NCBI GenBank assembly: GCA_021234155.1
Contig: JAJEKV010000788.1
Span: 1 to 64,000 of the forward strand
Length of the DNA stretch: 64,000 bases
Origin: Isoetes taiwanensis
Lineage: Eukaryota > Streptophyta > Lycopodiopsida > Isoetales > Isoetaceae
Reading direction: 5' to 3'
Positions 53,718 to 64,000 of the stretch are shown one piece after another. The notes below the pieces were generated by a model. It was not told where the DNA came from and did no database searches. It worked only from the letters and a program-made list of their open reading frames with translations. The position numbers and the translations under genes were made by a program. Within the stretch, counting starts at the first letter, position 1. Each line of letters starts with the position of its first letter.

Positions 53718-56300
53718 CAAGCGACTGCTAGAGGAAGAGGGGTACCAGCTATTCACATGCTGGAAAGATAAGGATTTTAAGATAGAAAAAGGAAGCGTAG
53801 GCCTAGCCTGTTATGTGAAAGAGAGTGTAGCAAACAGTGCATGTATTTTACATTCGGATATTAATAAAATATACATAATACTAAGTATTCAATTGCAAAA
53901 CAAAAAAGACTTAATTTTGATCATAGCATATTAACCGCCAAACAATGACAAACTAGAATTGCTAGACTTGGGGGAGAATATGATGAAGTGGAAGGAACAG
54001 AGGCCAATGATTCTAATAGGGGATCTAAACGCCAGAACAGGTCAGGAACAAGCACATAACACGAGCATGGACGAAGTCAACGGATAGTGGAGACATACTG
54101 CAAGATCACAGGATTGGAAAAGAAGCACAGAAGACAAGACAGAGATCAATGCCAAAGGTGAATTACTGCTTGAAGTGTGCACGGCGACAGGGGTCAATAT
54201 AGCTAATGGGGTACAAAAATGGGAAGGATCAGGGAATTTCACGAGCCAGAATGCACACAGGAGAAGCATAGTAGATATGTGATAATGAATGACCAAGCAG
54301 TAGAAAATGTCTCAAGCTTCGTGCTACTAGAATGGCCAACTGGGAAAAGGGAGAGTCACAGACCCATGCAGTTAACATTCAAAGGGGGTGAGCAGACTCA
54401 AGTTGATAACACACAGGAAAAAGAGAAGGCGAAAATGAAAATACAATTCCAGGATAAATATGCAGATACATTCATACGATCTATCAGAGCAGAAATGGGA
54501 ACATGGGAATGGGGAGAGCATAGGGCAGACGAGAATGGGAACGTGCTTAATGATATAATGGTGAAGGTGGCAACAGAGGTCTTCGAAAAACGAAAGAGAC
54601 CCAGGAGGAGCAATGCTTTTAAGGCATCTGTGTGGTATGACAAGGAATGCAGGGAACAAAAAAGAAGAGTCGGAGCGCATATAGGCAGAGAGACATATCA
54701 AACAGAAAGAGCGGCATACCTAAGAATGCTGAAGTCAAAGCGAAACAAAAATTTGGTACAGCATCAATGGGATCTGGCTAAAATGCCGAAGAGACAACCC
54801 CGGAATTTCTGGAAGGGATTTAAAGGGAAGGGAGAGGGGAATAAGAAAATCGAGAATACACAGAACAACATCGGAGCAACCGGATGGGAGAAATATTTTG
54901 AGAAACTATATAAGACGGGGGCAATACCCGCACTACAAGAGATGGATAAACCGTGCTTCAGCATGCAGGAAGTAATGATAGCACTAAACAGGATGGCTAA
55001 TAACAAAGCCCCAGACCACAGGGTATATGTAAAAATGGGACAGGAAGGACAGGCAATAAATTGCGATACAGAAGTCAAACAGGGGTGCCCCTATCCCCTA
55101 TCCCCGACATCATAGCAGAACAGCAAGGGGACATGGACGCCCCTACATTAGGAGACACCAAGGTACCTATTATGTTATATGCTGATGACCTAAGCATGAT
55201 GGCCACAAAGAATAAGGGGATGCACAGATTACTAAAGCTATTAGAGACCTTCTACGAAAGAACATGGTTAACGGTAAACCTTGCAAAAACCAAAATAATT
55301 ATTTTCGGTCACAGGAACAGGCACAGACCTTTCAGATATATAGGGACAGAATTAGAGGAATCAACAGAATACAGGTATCTGGGATATGACGCACACAGCA
55401 TAGGGAAATGGGCTAAAGGTGCGGATGCAAGGTTTCAATCAGCCATTGGAAGTTACTTCAGTATAAAAAATTTCTGTAATAAAAGCAGAATAATCGACTG
55501 GAAGATCAAGTGTTACTTGTTCAGTGCAGTGGTCGCGACGACGCAATTATATGGGGCTGAAGCATAGGGACCGGGCCTAACAGATAAGAAATGGGACAAA
55601 AAGGAAGGGATCCTCAGACAGTGGCATAAACAGAAATTTAAGGTACGGGCAAACACACCGCTAACAGTCATGATATACGAGACAGGTCAGAAACCAATGG
55701 AGGTGAGAGCATGGGAAAGGACTATCAGATACCTAATAAAAGATAATGCAGGAGGTCACCCAGGGAAGCTGTCAAGTATTGCAATCAAAGAGTCAGCAAA
55801 ATCACACATCATCATAAGCAATGGATGGTTTAAGGATGTAGCGATGTGGCCAGAGAAATGGGAATGAACTTGAGTGATCTTAAACGAGGGAAAATGGAAT
55901 GAAGACTGGGCAGACAAGGCTACATGAGCATAGCTGCAAAAACACATCGGGCCCAAGACACTTTGGCTCATGACAGTCTTCAATCTAGAATAGCAGATAG
56001 GGCAACAGATGTACCGAGACAATCTGCTAGGGAAGGCTAGGAGAGACGTTCTGGCGAGATTTAGGATGGGGAGCCACGATCTAAGAATTGAAAAGGACAG
56101 ATGGAGGAAAATAGAAAAGGACAACCATATGTAGAATCTGTGACACTGGGAAAGTAGAGGATGAGAATCACCTGCTCAATGAGTGCCCAATGTATGGAGA
56201 CATCAGAAACAAATACAGAAACATAAGATGGGGTCAGCCAGTATACACCCTGATGATAAGGGCAGAAACAATGAGAGATCTGGCAAATGCAATCTAGGAG
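53718..56300 (+). pseudogene. LINE-C ORF2 remnant
   Basis: Endonuclease motifs are seen in broken frames: GLACYVKESV (about 53805), MILIGDLNARTG (about 54010, the Asp/Asn pair) and RRSIVDYVIMND (about 54260). The linker and RT follow in one frame (54219-55115) up to MANNKAPDHRVYVK, where the RT core between the PDG motif and EVKQGCPYPLSP is deleted. The active-site piece YADDLSMMAT is at about 55175 in another frame, with LTVNLAKTKIIIFG and YRYLGYD. A C-terminal knuckle reads CRICDTGKVEDENHLLNECP (about 56130). Stops and shifts are numerous. Confidence 0.8.
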
Positions 56301-56590
56301 ATGACGATCAGGCATCGAGAGGCGCACAAAGAAAGAGGGCTTATAATATGAATCGCCCAAGAGGCGAGACATAGACGCCCACAAAATGCTCAGTTAAAAG
56401 CTGATTGATAACGACGCACCACCGCACGGCCATGATGTCGTTTAAAAGCGGGGTGTCGGTACTAATAGAAACTAAGGAAGCCTTCAGAAAAGGCTACAAT
56501 AAACCAGTGTGATGTGCTAGTAGCGCCCTTTAGGGAACTCGTCCAGGGCCTTAGGACACAAGGGACAATAGCTCGATCTAAGAATTGGCT
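53718..56590 (+). mobile_element. LINE-C: 5-prime truncated LINE with RT-core deletion
   Basis: It starts directly after the A-rich tail of LINE-B, inside an endonuclease domain, and runs to a non-coding tail (56390-56590) with a hairpin AGCCTT..AAGGCT (about 56478-56494). It is the same broad family as LINE-B by RT and zinc-knuckle sequence. The 3-prime limit is approximate. Confidence 0.7.
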
Positions 56591-57172
56591 TTGCTCGCTA
56601 CGCTCTTTAAATCATACAACCATATGTTGGGCATGGAATTACTAAAAACTGCATAATTACATGCCATGCCCAAAGAAGATGGATGCAGATTATTTTCGTA
56701 ATTTCAGATGGTCCATGGTATGTGTAGATATTTATTCATTTTCTGCGAGTGTCATCGGGCATCAAGAGCTGTTGGATGGATATATTTGCAAGTTATTCTT
56801 CAATCTAAAACGTACATAGTGATCCTCATTTATGAGATATACTTATACAAGCTTTGATATACTATATAACGAAGTATGCAAAATATTATAAGATTTGAGG
56901 CAATGTACTAAATAGTGTTGATTTTATACGTGTATTATATGATTTAAAAAAAATACAATACAAAAGGGGCTCCCAGTGCTCTACATCACCTCCTATGTGA
57001 ACTAGTTAAGGTGCCCAGCGTTGCTGGGAATAGGTGGGAACTTATAACGTTGGAAACTTATAAATGATAAGACTGCATTGTGAAATCATACTACTTGGCG
57101 TTCTTGGGCAAAAAGTTGAAAACATGTAAATAATAAGGTAGCAACGCATGATCATTATGGGGATTTGAGCCT
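56591..57172. other. Spacer without a gene
   Basis: AT-rich; nothing recognised. Confidence 0.4.
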
Positions 57173-58342
57173 AATGATATTCAAAGCATTTTAAATCAAT
57201 ATTGTTCAAATGTTTAATATTTAAGCTCAATAGATAGGAAGGGGTTATTTCCACAAAGACATAATGCAATAGCACATTTGAAGTTCTAGATATAGACAAT
57301 GTACAGACACATTCTAGAAGTTGTTTGCTTAAAGAGTTTAGAAGTATCTGAACAAAAAATGTTCGACTATCTTTATGACATGCCATTTTGTCGGATAGGA
57401 ATTATCTTCTTCAAGCTCTAAATTAAGTAAGAAAAATATAATGATGAGAACATAGCACAAACACGTAAACAATGCTTTCAATGCTTCATTGGTGCAGAAA
57501 CCCTTCAAATTTGAAGTCTATAAATAACCTCTTGCCATCAAACTTCTGGTGCTCCATGCACATATGTTGGGTCCTTTTCATTTTAAATTTTTACATCACA
57601 TAAACAACAACAAAATTTCATATTCTTACATAACACTTATGATACAAAATTTGTAAAATATGAGGGAACAGGAGATTTACTTCTTGGTGGTATTGAGCAT
57701 GGCCTTCAATTGCAATATTGTTTTGTAGTTGTGCTCATCATGTTATTTTGGAAGCCTAATTTATTCAAAGCATTTTAAATTATTGTTCAAATTTTAATAT
57801 TTAAGCTCAATAGATAGGAAGGGTTATTTCCACAAAGACCTCAAAAATTTTATGCTCATTTCAAGTTCTAGATATAGACAATTTAACCACCATCAAATTT
57901 TTGAAGGGATCTTGTTTGCTTGAAGAAATTTTGATATCTCAGTCTTTCAAAAAAGTTTGCTTTCTAAAGTTTGTCATTGAATTTTTTCGGATAGGAATTA
58001 TCTGATTCAAATCTAAAAAGTAAGAAAAATTCATAATGATGAGATTCTTAGTGACAAACACGGAATGCCAACAATGCTTTCTTGGGCTTTTGGGCCAAAA
58101 ACCCTTCAAATTTGATTCTATAAATATTTCTTGCCCATCGGCCCTTCCGGTGCTTGATGCGGATAGATTGGGTCCTTTTGCATTTTAAATTCGAACATGG
58201 AGCATGGAACAACAACAAAATTTCATATTCAAGGCCAAATTCAACACGGATGGGGTTGGGAAGAAAAATATGGAAAATATGAGGGAACAGGAGATTTACT
58301 TCTTGGTGGAACTTGAGCATGGTTTTTCATTTGTAAAATTGT
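57173..58342. repeat. Tandem duplication of about 570 bp
   Basis: Copy 1 (about 57173-57722) and copy 2 (about 57757-58342) are offset by 584 bp. Shared blocks are TTTAAGCTCAATAGATAGGA, AACCCTTCAAATTTGA, TTGGGTCCTTTT and GAGGGAACAGGAGATTTACT. Copy 2 has several small replacements. No coding signal was seen. Confidence 0.85.
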
Positions 58343-58510
58343 TTAATAATGGGGAAATTTGATGGTGGTTAAAATTTCGTTGTTGGAATTTAATCAAAGT
58401 CATCATGTTGTTAATTGTAGTAACTTTAGGAAGTGCAAACACTCTTGCCTAGGAATTCATTGTCCAAAATGCCGACTACTATTTGTAAAGAATAGTTTGT
58501 CTTTGCTCAT

Positions 58511-58762
58511 TTATTGAGCCTTTCCCTTTCCAATAAGGACAACCTATGAATCTTTGGTCATAAGTTGAAAGCCAAAGCATGTTTTCTTGTTACTACCATG
58601 GGGTAATGGAGGCCTTAGTGGTTGTCTTGAGTTTCCTTAATTATTTATTGAGCTTTTCCTTTTCCAATTAAAAAAAACTATGAATCTTTGGTCATAAGTT
58701 GAAAGCCAAAGCATGTTTTCTTGTTACTACATGGGATTAATGGAGGCCTTAGTGGTTGTCTC
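58511..58762. repeat. Tandem duplication, 134-bp offset
   Basis: The block TTATTGAGC..CCTTTTCC..CTATGAATCTTTGGTCATAA..GGAGGCCTTAGTGGTTGTCT occurs at 58511-58628 and 58645-58762 with few differences. Confidence 0.9.
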
Positions 58763-58911
58763 ATCTATGTTCTAGAGTCCATAAAAGCAAACCATAAGTT
58801 CAATACATCTCTTTTTAGGACACGATGTTTAAACAAATACTACTATCCTTGCCATTGCAAAATTCCTTCCAGGGTTTGATGTGGTTTTACAACAAAGGCA
58901 GAGAATGTTTT

Positions 58912-59016
58912 ACCCATTCTCCTCAATTATATCCTCCATTTTCTTTACCCATTCTCCTCAATTATATCCTCCATTTTCTTTACCCATTCTCCTCAATTAT
59001 ATCCTCCATTTTCTTT
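58912..59016. repeat. Three perfect 35-bp tandem units
   Basis: The unit begins ACCCATTCTCCTCAATTATA and ends CCATTTTCTTT, repeated exactly three times. Confidence 0.97.
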
Positions 59017-59103
59017 AGACAGCATTTTAACAATAAAAATCTTAAAACAATATGATTTCAGTCATAACATCAATCTACAATCTACTGTAGATTGATATCA
59101 AAA

Positions 59104-59716
59104 CATATTGGAAATTGCATATGTATTAAGCAAAAGGCCAAAGATAGTTGGAATTAGAACCACCTGCAAAACAGGATGTGAGATATTTTCTGTGCACTTT
59201 TGCATGGCATTCGTGATATAAATGCAATCACATCTACTGACACAACCAAACCAAGTAAAGTTCTGGTGAGAAAGGGAGTAACAACAATGAAAGATATTGT
59301 TGTCAAGCTTGTCAGCATAATGCTGAGTGACACATCCTCATTAGATACGTATGCTGCATAGCTTGATAGTTGAGCACCAGCAATGCATGCCGTGAGGATA
59401 AGCCCAACAGCAAATGATGAATACCCATAAGCCTTACAATCAGAAAGCCAAGTATGGTAGAGGCATGTCACAACGTACCTTTGAATAATTAAAGCAAAAT
59501 CAGAAACTGAAAACTGCACATGGATAGCATAATACCACCAAGATAGGGCGCATAAAAATCCTTACTTACCCTGATGCACATTAGATGCTAGCTTTGGAGG
59601 TTTTAACATATCAAAAAGATTACACAAAGTGAGAAATGAAGTATGTTACCAGGAACAATGCAGATGCTGCAGTGGCAGGGACAATATAAGGAAGCAATCT
59701 AGATAATGATCTTGTA
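59104..59716 (-). pseudogene. BASS family transporter gene remnant (BASS3-like)
   Basis: BASS proteins are ten-helix sodium-coupled carriers; plant BASS members sit mostly in the plastid envelope. Exon-like minus-strand blocks match the family in order: LLPYIVPATAASALFL (about 59705-59657, followed by a GTAACA donor), FSVSDFALIIQR (about 59515-59480, flanked by TGTGCAG and AAAG|GTACGT), then GLILTACIAGAQLSSYAAYV, SLSIMLTSLTTIS and VVTPFLTRTLLG (59420-59240), then VVLIPTIFGLLLNTYA after a TTTTGCAG acceptor (59163-59104). The core AGAQLSSYA is the signature most like BASS3. One expected segment between FALIIQR and the next block is shortened, the exon before the last acceptor reads into odd sequence (SRMPCKSAQ), and the last block meets a stop. 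A pseudogene or a badly resolved gene is likely. Confidence 0.7.
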
Positions 59717-60142
59717 AGAACTCACCATGCCTCCACCCAATTAGCAACCGTGCAGCACAAAAGGATTCTTGAATCAGCAAATGAATCATTGACTGCAGGA
59801 AAATACATTGGTTTCTGGTGATCCAGTATGGTCTCTAGCAAGTTCCTTGCAACACATATAGAAGTCTGGGGCAACAAATGTGTAATCCAATGTGAATACA
59901 CCCCTTTGAACAGAAGCTTAAAAGGGCTTTGCTTCTGCTCCCATAGATCATTAAATGGGCATGGGGAGGGCTCTTGAAGAGCACTTCAAATGCAAGATGC
60001 ATGTAAGAGGTGCAGTGGTAGGAAACATATGCTAATGCCCCGGAATTCTGTAAATAGATGATGCTTTTACATATACCCTTTAATGTCTGCTTCAATGTGA
60101 TATGCCTGTGTGAGCTGCATGTTGTAAGCTATAACAACAGAG
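59717..60142. other. Possible intron or remnant of the BASS-like gene
   Basis: No block recognisably continues the transporter. An 86-codon minus frame (60095-59835) shows no membrane-carrier signature. Confidence 0.35.
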
Positions 60143-60433
60143 CCATCACAGTGGCAGACCACGAATGGAAGGGAAAAAGAAGAATATACAAACAGAAAGA
60201 GCTCCGCCTAATTTTTGCATAGATTCGACCAAGGTTTGGACCCACGGTACATTTGTTCCATACTTGCTTGCAGCTATCAGACCACAGATCCAAAATGCAC
60301 CAACGGCATTCCAATCAACGAACCCCAGCCTTATTCACATAGATCCATCACAATGGCAGACCACGAATGGAAGGAAAAATTGAAAGAAGAATATACAGAC
60401 ACAAAGAGCTCCACCTCTTTTTTGCATACGGCT
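60143..60433. repeat. Direct duplication of about 85 bp
   Basis: CCATCACAGTGGCAGACCAC (60143) and CCATCACAATGGCAGACCAC (60345) each start a block continuing GAATGGAAG..AAGAATATAC..AAAGAGCTCC..TTTTGCATA. In the second copy an ATG opens a 58-codon frame (60353-60529, MADHEWKEKLKEEYTD) that includes a 30-bp tandem repeat encoding KKQIHGFT twice. It may be a first exon with its duplicate; the family is unknown. Confidence 0.6.
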
Positions 60434-60529
60434 AAGAAACAAATACATGGCTTCACCTTTCGCAAAAAACAAATCCATGGCTTCACCGTTCCTAAGAAGG
60501 AAATCCGAATTGGCTGTAAAGCTCTATAA

Positions 60530-61400
60530 GGAATCCGACGGCCTCTTCCTAAATCGCTAGAGCCAAGAGCCAGAAAGGGCAGAAAAAAAAAATCGAGAAA
60601 AGGCAAAAAAAAAACTATGGGCTATCTGAACCGTCCGACTTTTAGGTTAGATCTGGGCCTTAGAAAGGGTATTATAGACAAGCAAAAAGGTATTGTAGAC
60701 AAGCAAACGAGTTGAATATCATCATTATAACAGTAACACAACATATGCAATGATATTATAGAAGATTTCAAAATGTTGTACTCATATGTTTATTAACTTT
60801 TAACTATCAAATGAAACAAAGAAAACAAGATATAACATTGACATGCAACTCTAGTTCTACATAAGAAACTGAACAGTAATGGCATATATCGCAGATAATG
60901 GAAGAAAATTAAAATAAGCTGAGCCACGATATAGTTGAGATTTCATCACGTTAACTGCTTGAAAAATAGGAGGTCTAATAATAAATGAAATGATCGTTAT
61001 TATAGTTGAGATTTCAACATGTTAATCTATTCAAAAAAAGGTCTTTCAGGTTAGATTTGATCAACCAAAACACAAAACATGTCTTCCCATTTGGACCAAG
61101 GAATTAACAGGAAAGAATTAGGAGGGGTTTACCAATAACGAAAATCATCCAATGTTTTTGGTATTTTTGATAGGTTAATTGTTTTCACTGCAAAACATCC
61201 ACATTCTTTGAGTTTGATGCCAAGCATTCTAGATAGTGCTATCGGGCATATTCAAATGGCACATGCTTTTTCTAGAACCCTCCTCAATATATCTGGACCA
61301 CTATAAGAAGAAGTCATAACAGAATAAGTCGACCCCTCAAACTTTGTGAAGACTGATTTTATGAGCAATCAATACTGCAGGGAAAATACAGCCCCCCTCG
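60530..61400. other. Region without a recognisable gene
   Basis: AT-rich; phrases such as ATAGTTGAGATTTCA recur (60930 and 61001). Nothing else was seen. Confidence 0.4.
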
Positions 61401-61781
61401 TTGTGGGGAAGCGTTATGGGTCAAATCTGGTACCAAGAGATTTTGGAGCAAAATTACACCATGGGTGTGGAACCCGTTAATTTTAAGCACCCCCAAGGCA
61501 ACATATCTGTTGTACCGGAGATAGTGGAATGGATCCTTGAGGGAGAACACGTATACGGTTGCCAGGAAAAACCATTTACCAGGACTTGTGTCCATCTTGA
61601 GTGGTGCAGGTTTGGAGCCATTGGATCAGTATTCATGGTCTTGTGTATAGAGTTTCAACCCGCATGGCATTGGGTCAGCATAGCCTCTTTCATAGACATC
61701 GGACTTGTAAAGGGTGTATTTTTAGGGATGTATCCATGCGGTGGTCCTAGGTTAAGAGAAATACCTCTTACCTTTGTTTGA
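61401..61781 (+). CDS. Unrecognised 126-codon ORF
   Basis: Open frame starting MWGSVMGQIWYQEILEQNYT with a hydrophobic stretch (FGAIGSVFMVLCIEF, about residues 70-85). There is no known motif, no promoter signal and no partner nearby. It may be an exon of a decayed gene or chance. Confidence 0.2.
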   Translation: MWGSVMGQIWYQEILEQNYTMGVEPVNFKHPQGNISVVPEIVEWILEGEHVYGCQEKPFTRTCVHLEWCRFGAIGSVFMVLCIEFQPAWHWVSIASFIDIGLVKGVFLGMYPCGGPRLREIPLTFV

Positions 61782-61789
61782 AGCAGTGG

Positions 61790-62365
61790 GCAAATGGAAG
61801 ACATGAAAGAGACCCCTTGCTTTGGCCCACATTACTTGCTCCTTATTTCGCCAACCATAGTTATTCCTTTAAATCTTGGCGCATTCTTGATCCCATTCTC
61901 TCCATCATGATCTTATTGCTTTGCCCTTGCTAGGATCTTCACTCCATAATAATTTATTGCAACCAATTTTATTTGGTTTCATTCAATCTCGCACAAGTAT
62001 TTTTTCTTTCTTAAAGTCATGTGGCTTGATCCCTTAATCGTGTTTCCCTTTCTTAGTGCTCCCAATGTCCCTTATGCCCTTCTTTCTCCTTTTCGGTTTT
62101 AATTTTTTTCGACCTTGCCCAAAACATCCACGTCAATCCTCTTTCCTTCTTCCATGGTTATCTCTATTTCCATGGTTCTTCCAAAGGTTTTTTTCCCTTT
62201 TGTTTCGTGACTTGAGCCCTTTTTCCTTGAGGCCTTTATAAGAAGACGTTATCTCCATTTACCACCATAGGTATTTTTTCTTCTATGGGGTTCTTTTCCG
62301 ACAACAATATTGCCATATCATTCCTTTCCATATTTTTCTCATGGGTAATCCTTCAAAGCACATCT
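61790..62365. other. Region without a recognisable gene
   Basis: T-rich plus strand; nothing recognised. Confidence 0.35.
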
Positions 62366-63911
62366 CTAGGCTATTTTTTCCTCTTTCACCATTTGCTTAG
62401 CTAAACCAGTTAAGCTAAGCATGACCAATTCTATATTCTTATCAACCGTCTTTGGAATGGATTTTTGCCTGGATTGGGGCGACATTATTGGGGAGGAAAA
62501 TGTTCCTCGTCCCAAGGAACTCAAAAGGTTTTTGAAACTTACCCCGGATCCCATATCTTCCGGCCTACTCTTGGCCATGTAGAAATCATCATTCCTCCAT
62601 GAGCCTCATGCTCGTCCTTGTCTTCAAGTGCACCTTGGCTTGTAGATCTGAAACGCTCCATCCATTCGACTTCTTATCCAACCAATTTAAGTTCTTTTGA
62701 TGCAACTCCATGTAACCTTTAAACTTGGCTCCCAATAATATTAGCATCCTTGGCTCACATTCCATTTTTGACAAAAGGCATCGTCTCCTTGACTTCCTTC
62801 TCGGACTTGTTAATGTCCCTCTAGCTCTGCCCCATCATAACAACCTCGTCCTTACACTTCTCCTCCATATTGAAATTAAATTTAAATTCCCATAGCCACT
62901 CCTTGAATATATCCAAATGTTGAGAATCGGCAGGACCTTTTTCGCTGCAATCCCCTTGCAACTCCCGGAGCTTGTAGCTTCCACCAAAAAAAAAAAAAAA
63001 AAAAGGCAAGTAACTCCACCATAATCGACATGACTAGCTTTTGAATAGCATCTTGCGGGACGTTTCAATCGGCATCATCCTCTATTTCCTTCTTAATCGG
63101 TTCATGTAGATCAAAAGGCGTGTTGATTTATTCTCTTTTTCAATCACATCCATTTAGGCATATGTGCTCCTCTCCTTGGCAATCAACCTTATTGCTCACG
63201 TTAGCTTGATGTGGCTTTTCAACTAGATTGAACCGTCAATTTGTTGGTTCTCCATTAATGCTTTGGATCAAGCACATGTTGAAGACAAGCAAAATGTTGA
63301 AAGTCTATTGTCTTTTCTTCTTCGACAATCTCAAGCCCCAAGTCTCCAAAGAAATTTCCTCAAGCACCGAGGTAACTTTGTAACTTTATGGTAACGACAA
63401 GTCAATAAGTCATCCTCTTCATCCAATACTTCTACTTCTTGCCTTGTAAGAAAAATGAGTTGCGACACTCCACGAAAAATCGTATTGTCTCCTCATTGTC
63501 CAAATTTGTAATAGTCTCCTTTTGAATCATCTCGTTCTTCTTGAAAATTGCGGGTCTAACAATGTGATCGATATACACGGACTCCAACGGGATAATATTT
63601 TGCAATATGGTCGTAGGTTGGTGACATCTCCAACAAAACACAAAATTTGTTTCCCATTTGCATAATGCTCATCGTTTGTTGCATCTTGAGCACTTTTGCG
63701 GTGGATAACTGGTAGTATTTTCTTCCTTGAACTTATTTATGACCACTTCCGGTGTGGGAACTTCCATGAATATTGTTGATCTCGAGGACAATGCTCGAAT
63801 GTCTTCTAGCCTCCGTGGGTTTGCTACTTCTTTAGAACTTGATGAAGATGGACCTGATCCACAATCAAGCCTCGTTGCATCGGACAAGAGCAAAGTAATC
63901 AATTTGTCCAT
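62366..63911 (-). pseudogene. Broken minus-strand gene of unknown family, with a Cys-rich motif
   Basis: Minus-strand frames in sequence suggest one decayed protein: MDKLITLLLSDATRLDCGSG..EVPTPEVVINKFKEENT, then KCSRCNKR, a stop and CKWETNFVFCWRCHQ (about 63680-63610), then IIPLESVYIDHIVRPAIF, and farther down ECEPRMLILLGAKFKG and MGSGVSFKNLLSSLGRG. The CxxC..C..CxxC spacing could bind zinc. A poly(A) run at 62985-63003 interrupts the region. The family is unrecognised, and a retroelement origin is possible. Confidence 0.3.
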
Positions 63912-64000
63912 TCATAATTCCCTTCTCTCAAAACTTGTCAATGGCTCTAATGTCTCTTTTGCACTTTGTTCATGGTGCAATTTAATTTAACTTATTCTCT

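Overview
The window is nuclear DNA of a land plant, packed with transposable elements. The evidence for a plant is a decayed Sec13-like WD40 gene, a remnant of a plastid-type BASS transporter gene, Ty1/copia and chromovirus LTR retrotransposons whose primer-binding sites match initiator methionine tRNA, and plant-style L1 elements. TE nesting, a Penelope/TERT-related element and an unusual second LINE family suggest a large genome (fern, lycophyte or gymnosperm), but I cannot name the species. No intact ordinary host gene is evident.

Layout. 1-3.7 kb: Sec13 pseudogene, then unrecognised DNA. 3.7-5.2 kb: two TA microsatellites enclosing a degenerate GAATCT array. 5.2-12.5 kb: a minus-strand, three-ORF Penelope-like retroelement between TA tracts. 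13.0-13.3 kb: a long homopurine tract. 13.86-18.93 kb: a copia element with 448/456-bp LTRs and a perfect GCTGC target duplication, inserted into an older ORF. 19-23.3 kb: mostly featureless, with one MITE-like inverted repeat. 23.36-45.78 kb: one minus-strand L1-type LINE broken into three parts by two insertions, a 2.9-kb non-autonomous element (26.59-29.49 kb) and a 13-kb chromovirus (30.92-43.93 kb). 48.1-48.8 kb: a small cysteine-rich ORF. 49.5-56.6 kb: two plus-strand LINEs of another family, one lacking most of its endonuclease and one lacking most of its RT core. 57-59 kb: tandem duplications. 59.1-59.7 kb: BASS exons. 60-64 kb: unrecognised ORFs and repeats.

The most striking system is the chromovirus on the minus strand. 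Before gag-pol it carries two extra ORFs. The first (41747 to 40719) starts with MARTKQTARK, which is the first nine residues of mature histone H3 after the initiator Met, including the K4 and K9 positions. The same element ends pol with a chromodomain, the fold that reads methylated H3 tails. Each extra ORF is preceded by its own TATA box, by a similar leader motif and by a pair of about 67-bp palindromes roughly 190 bp apart. I infer that the extra ORFs are separate transcription units under a shared palindromic control module, and that the first product mimics the H3 tail.

The pol genes of the copia element, chromovirus and LINEs carry frameshifts and stops, so these copies look dead or are affected by consensus indels. 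The large Penelope-like ORFs and the histone-mimic ORF are open.
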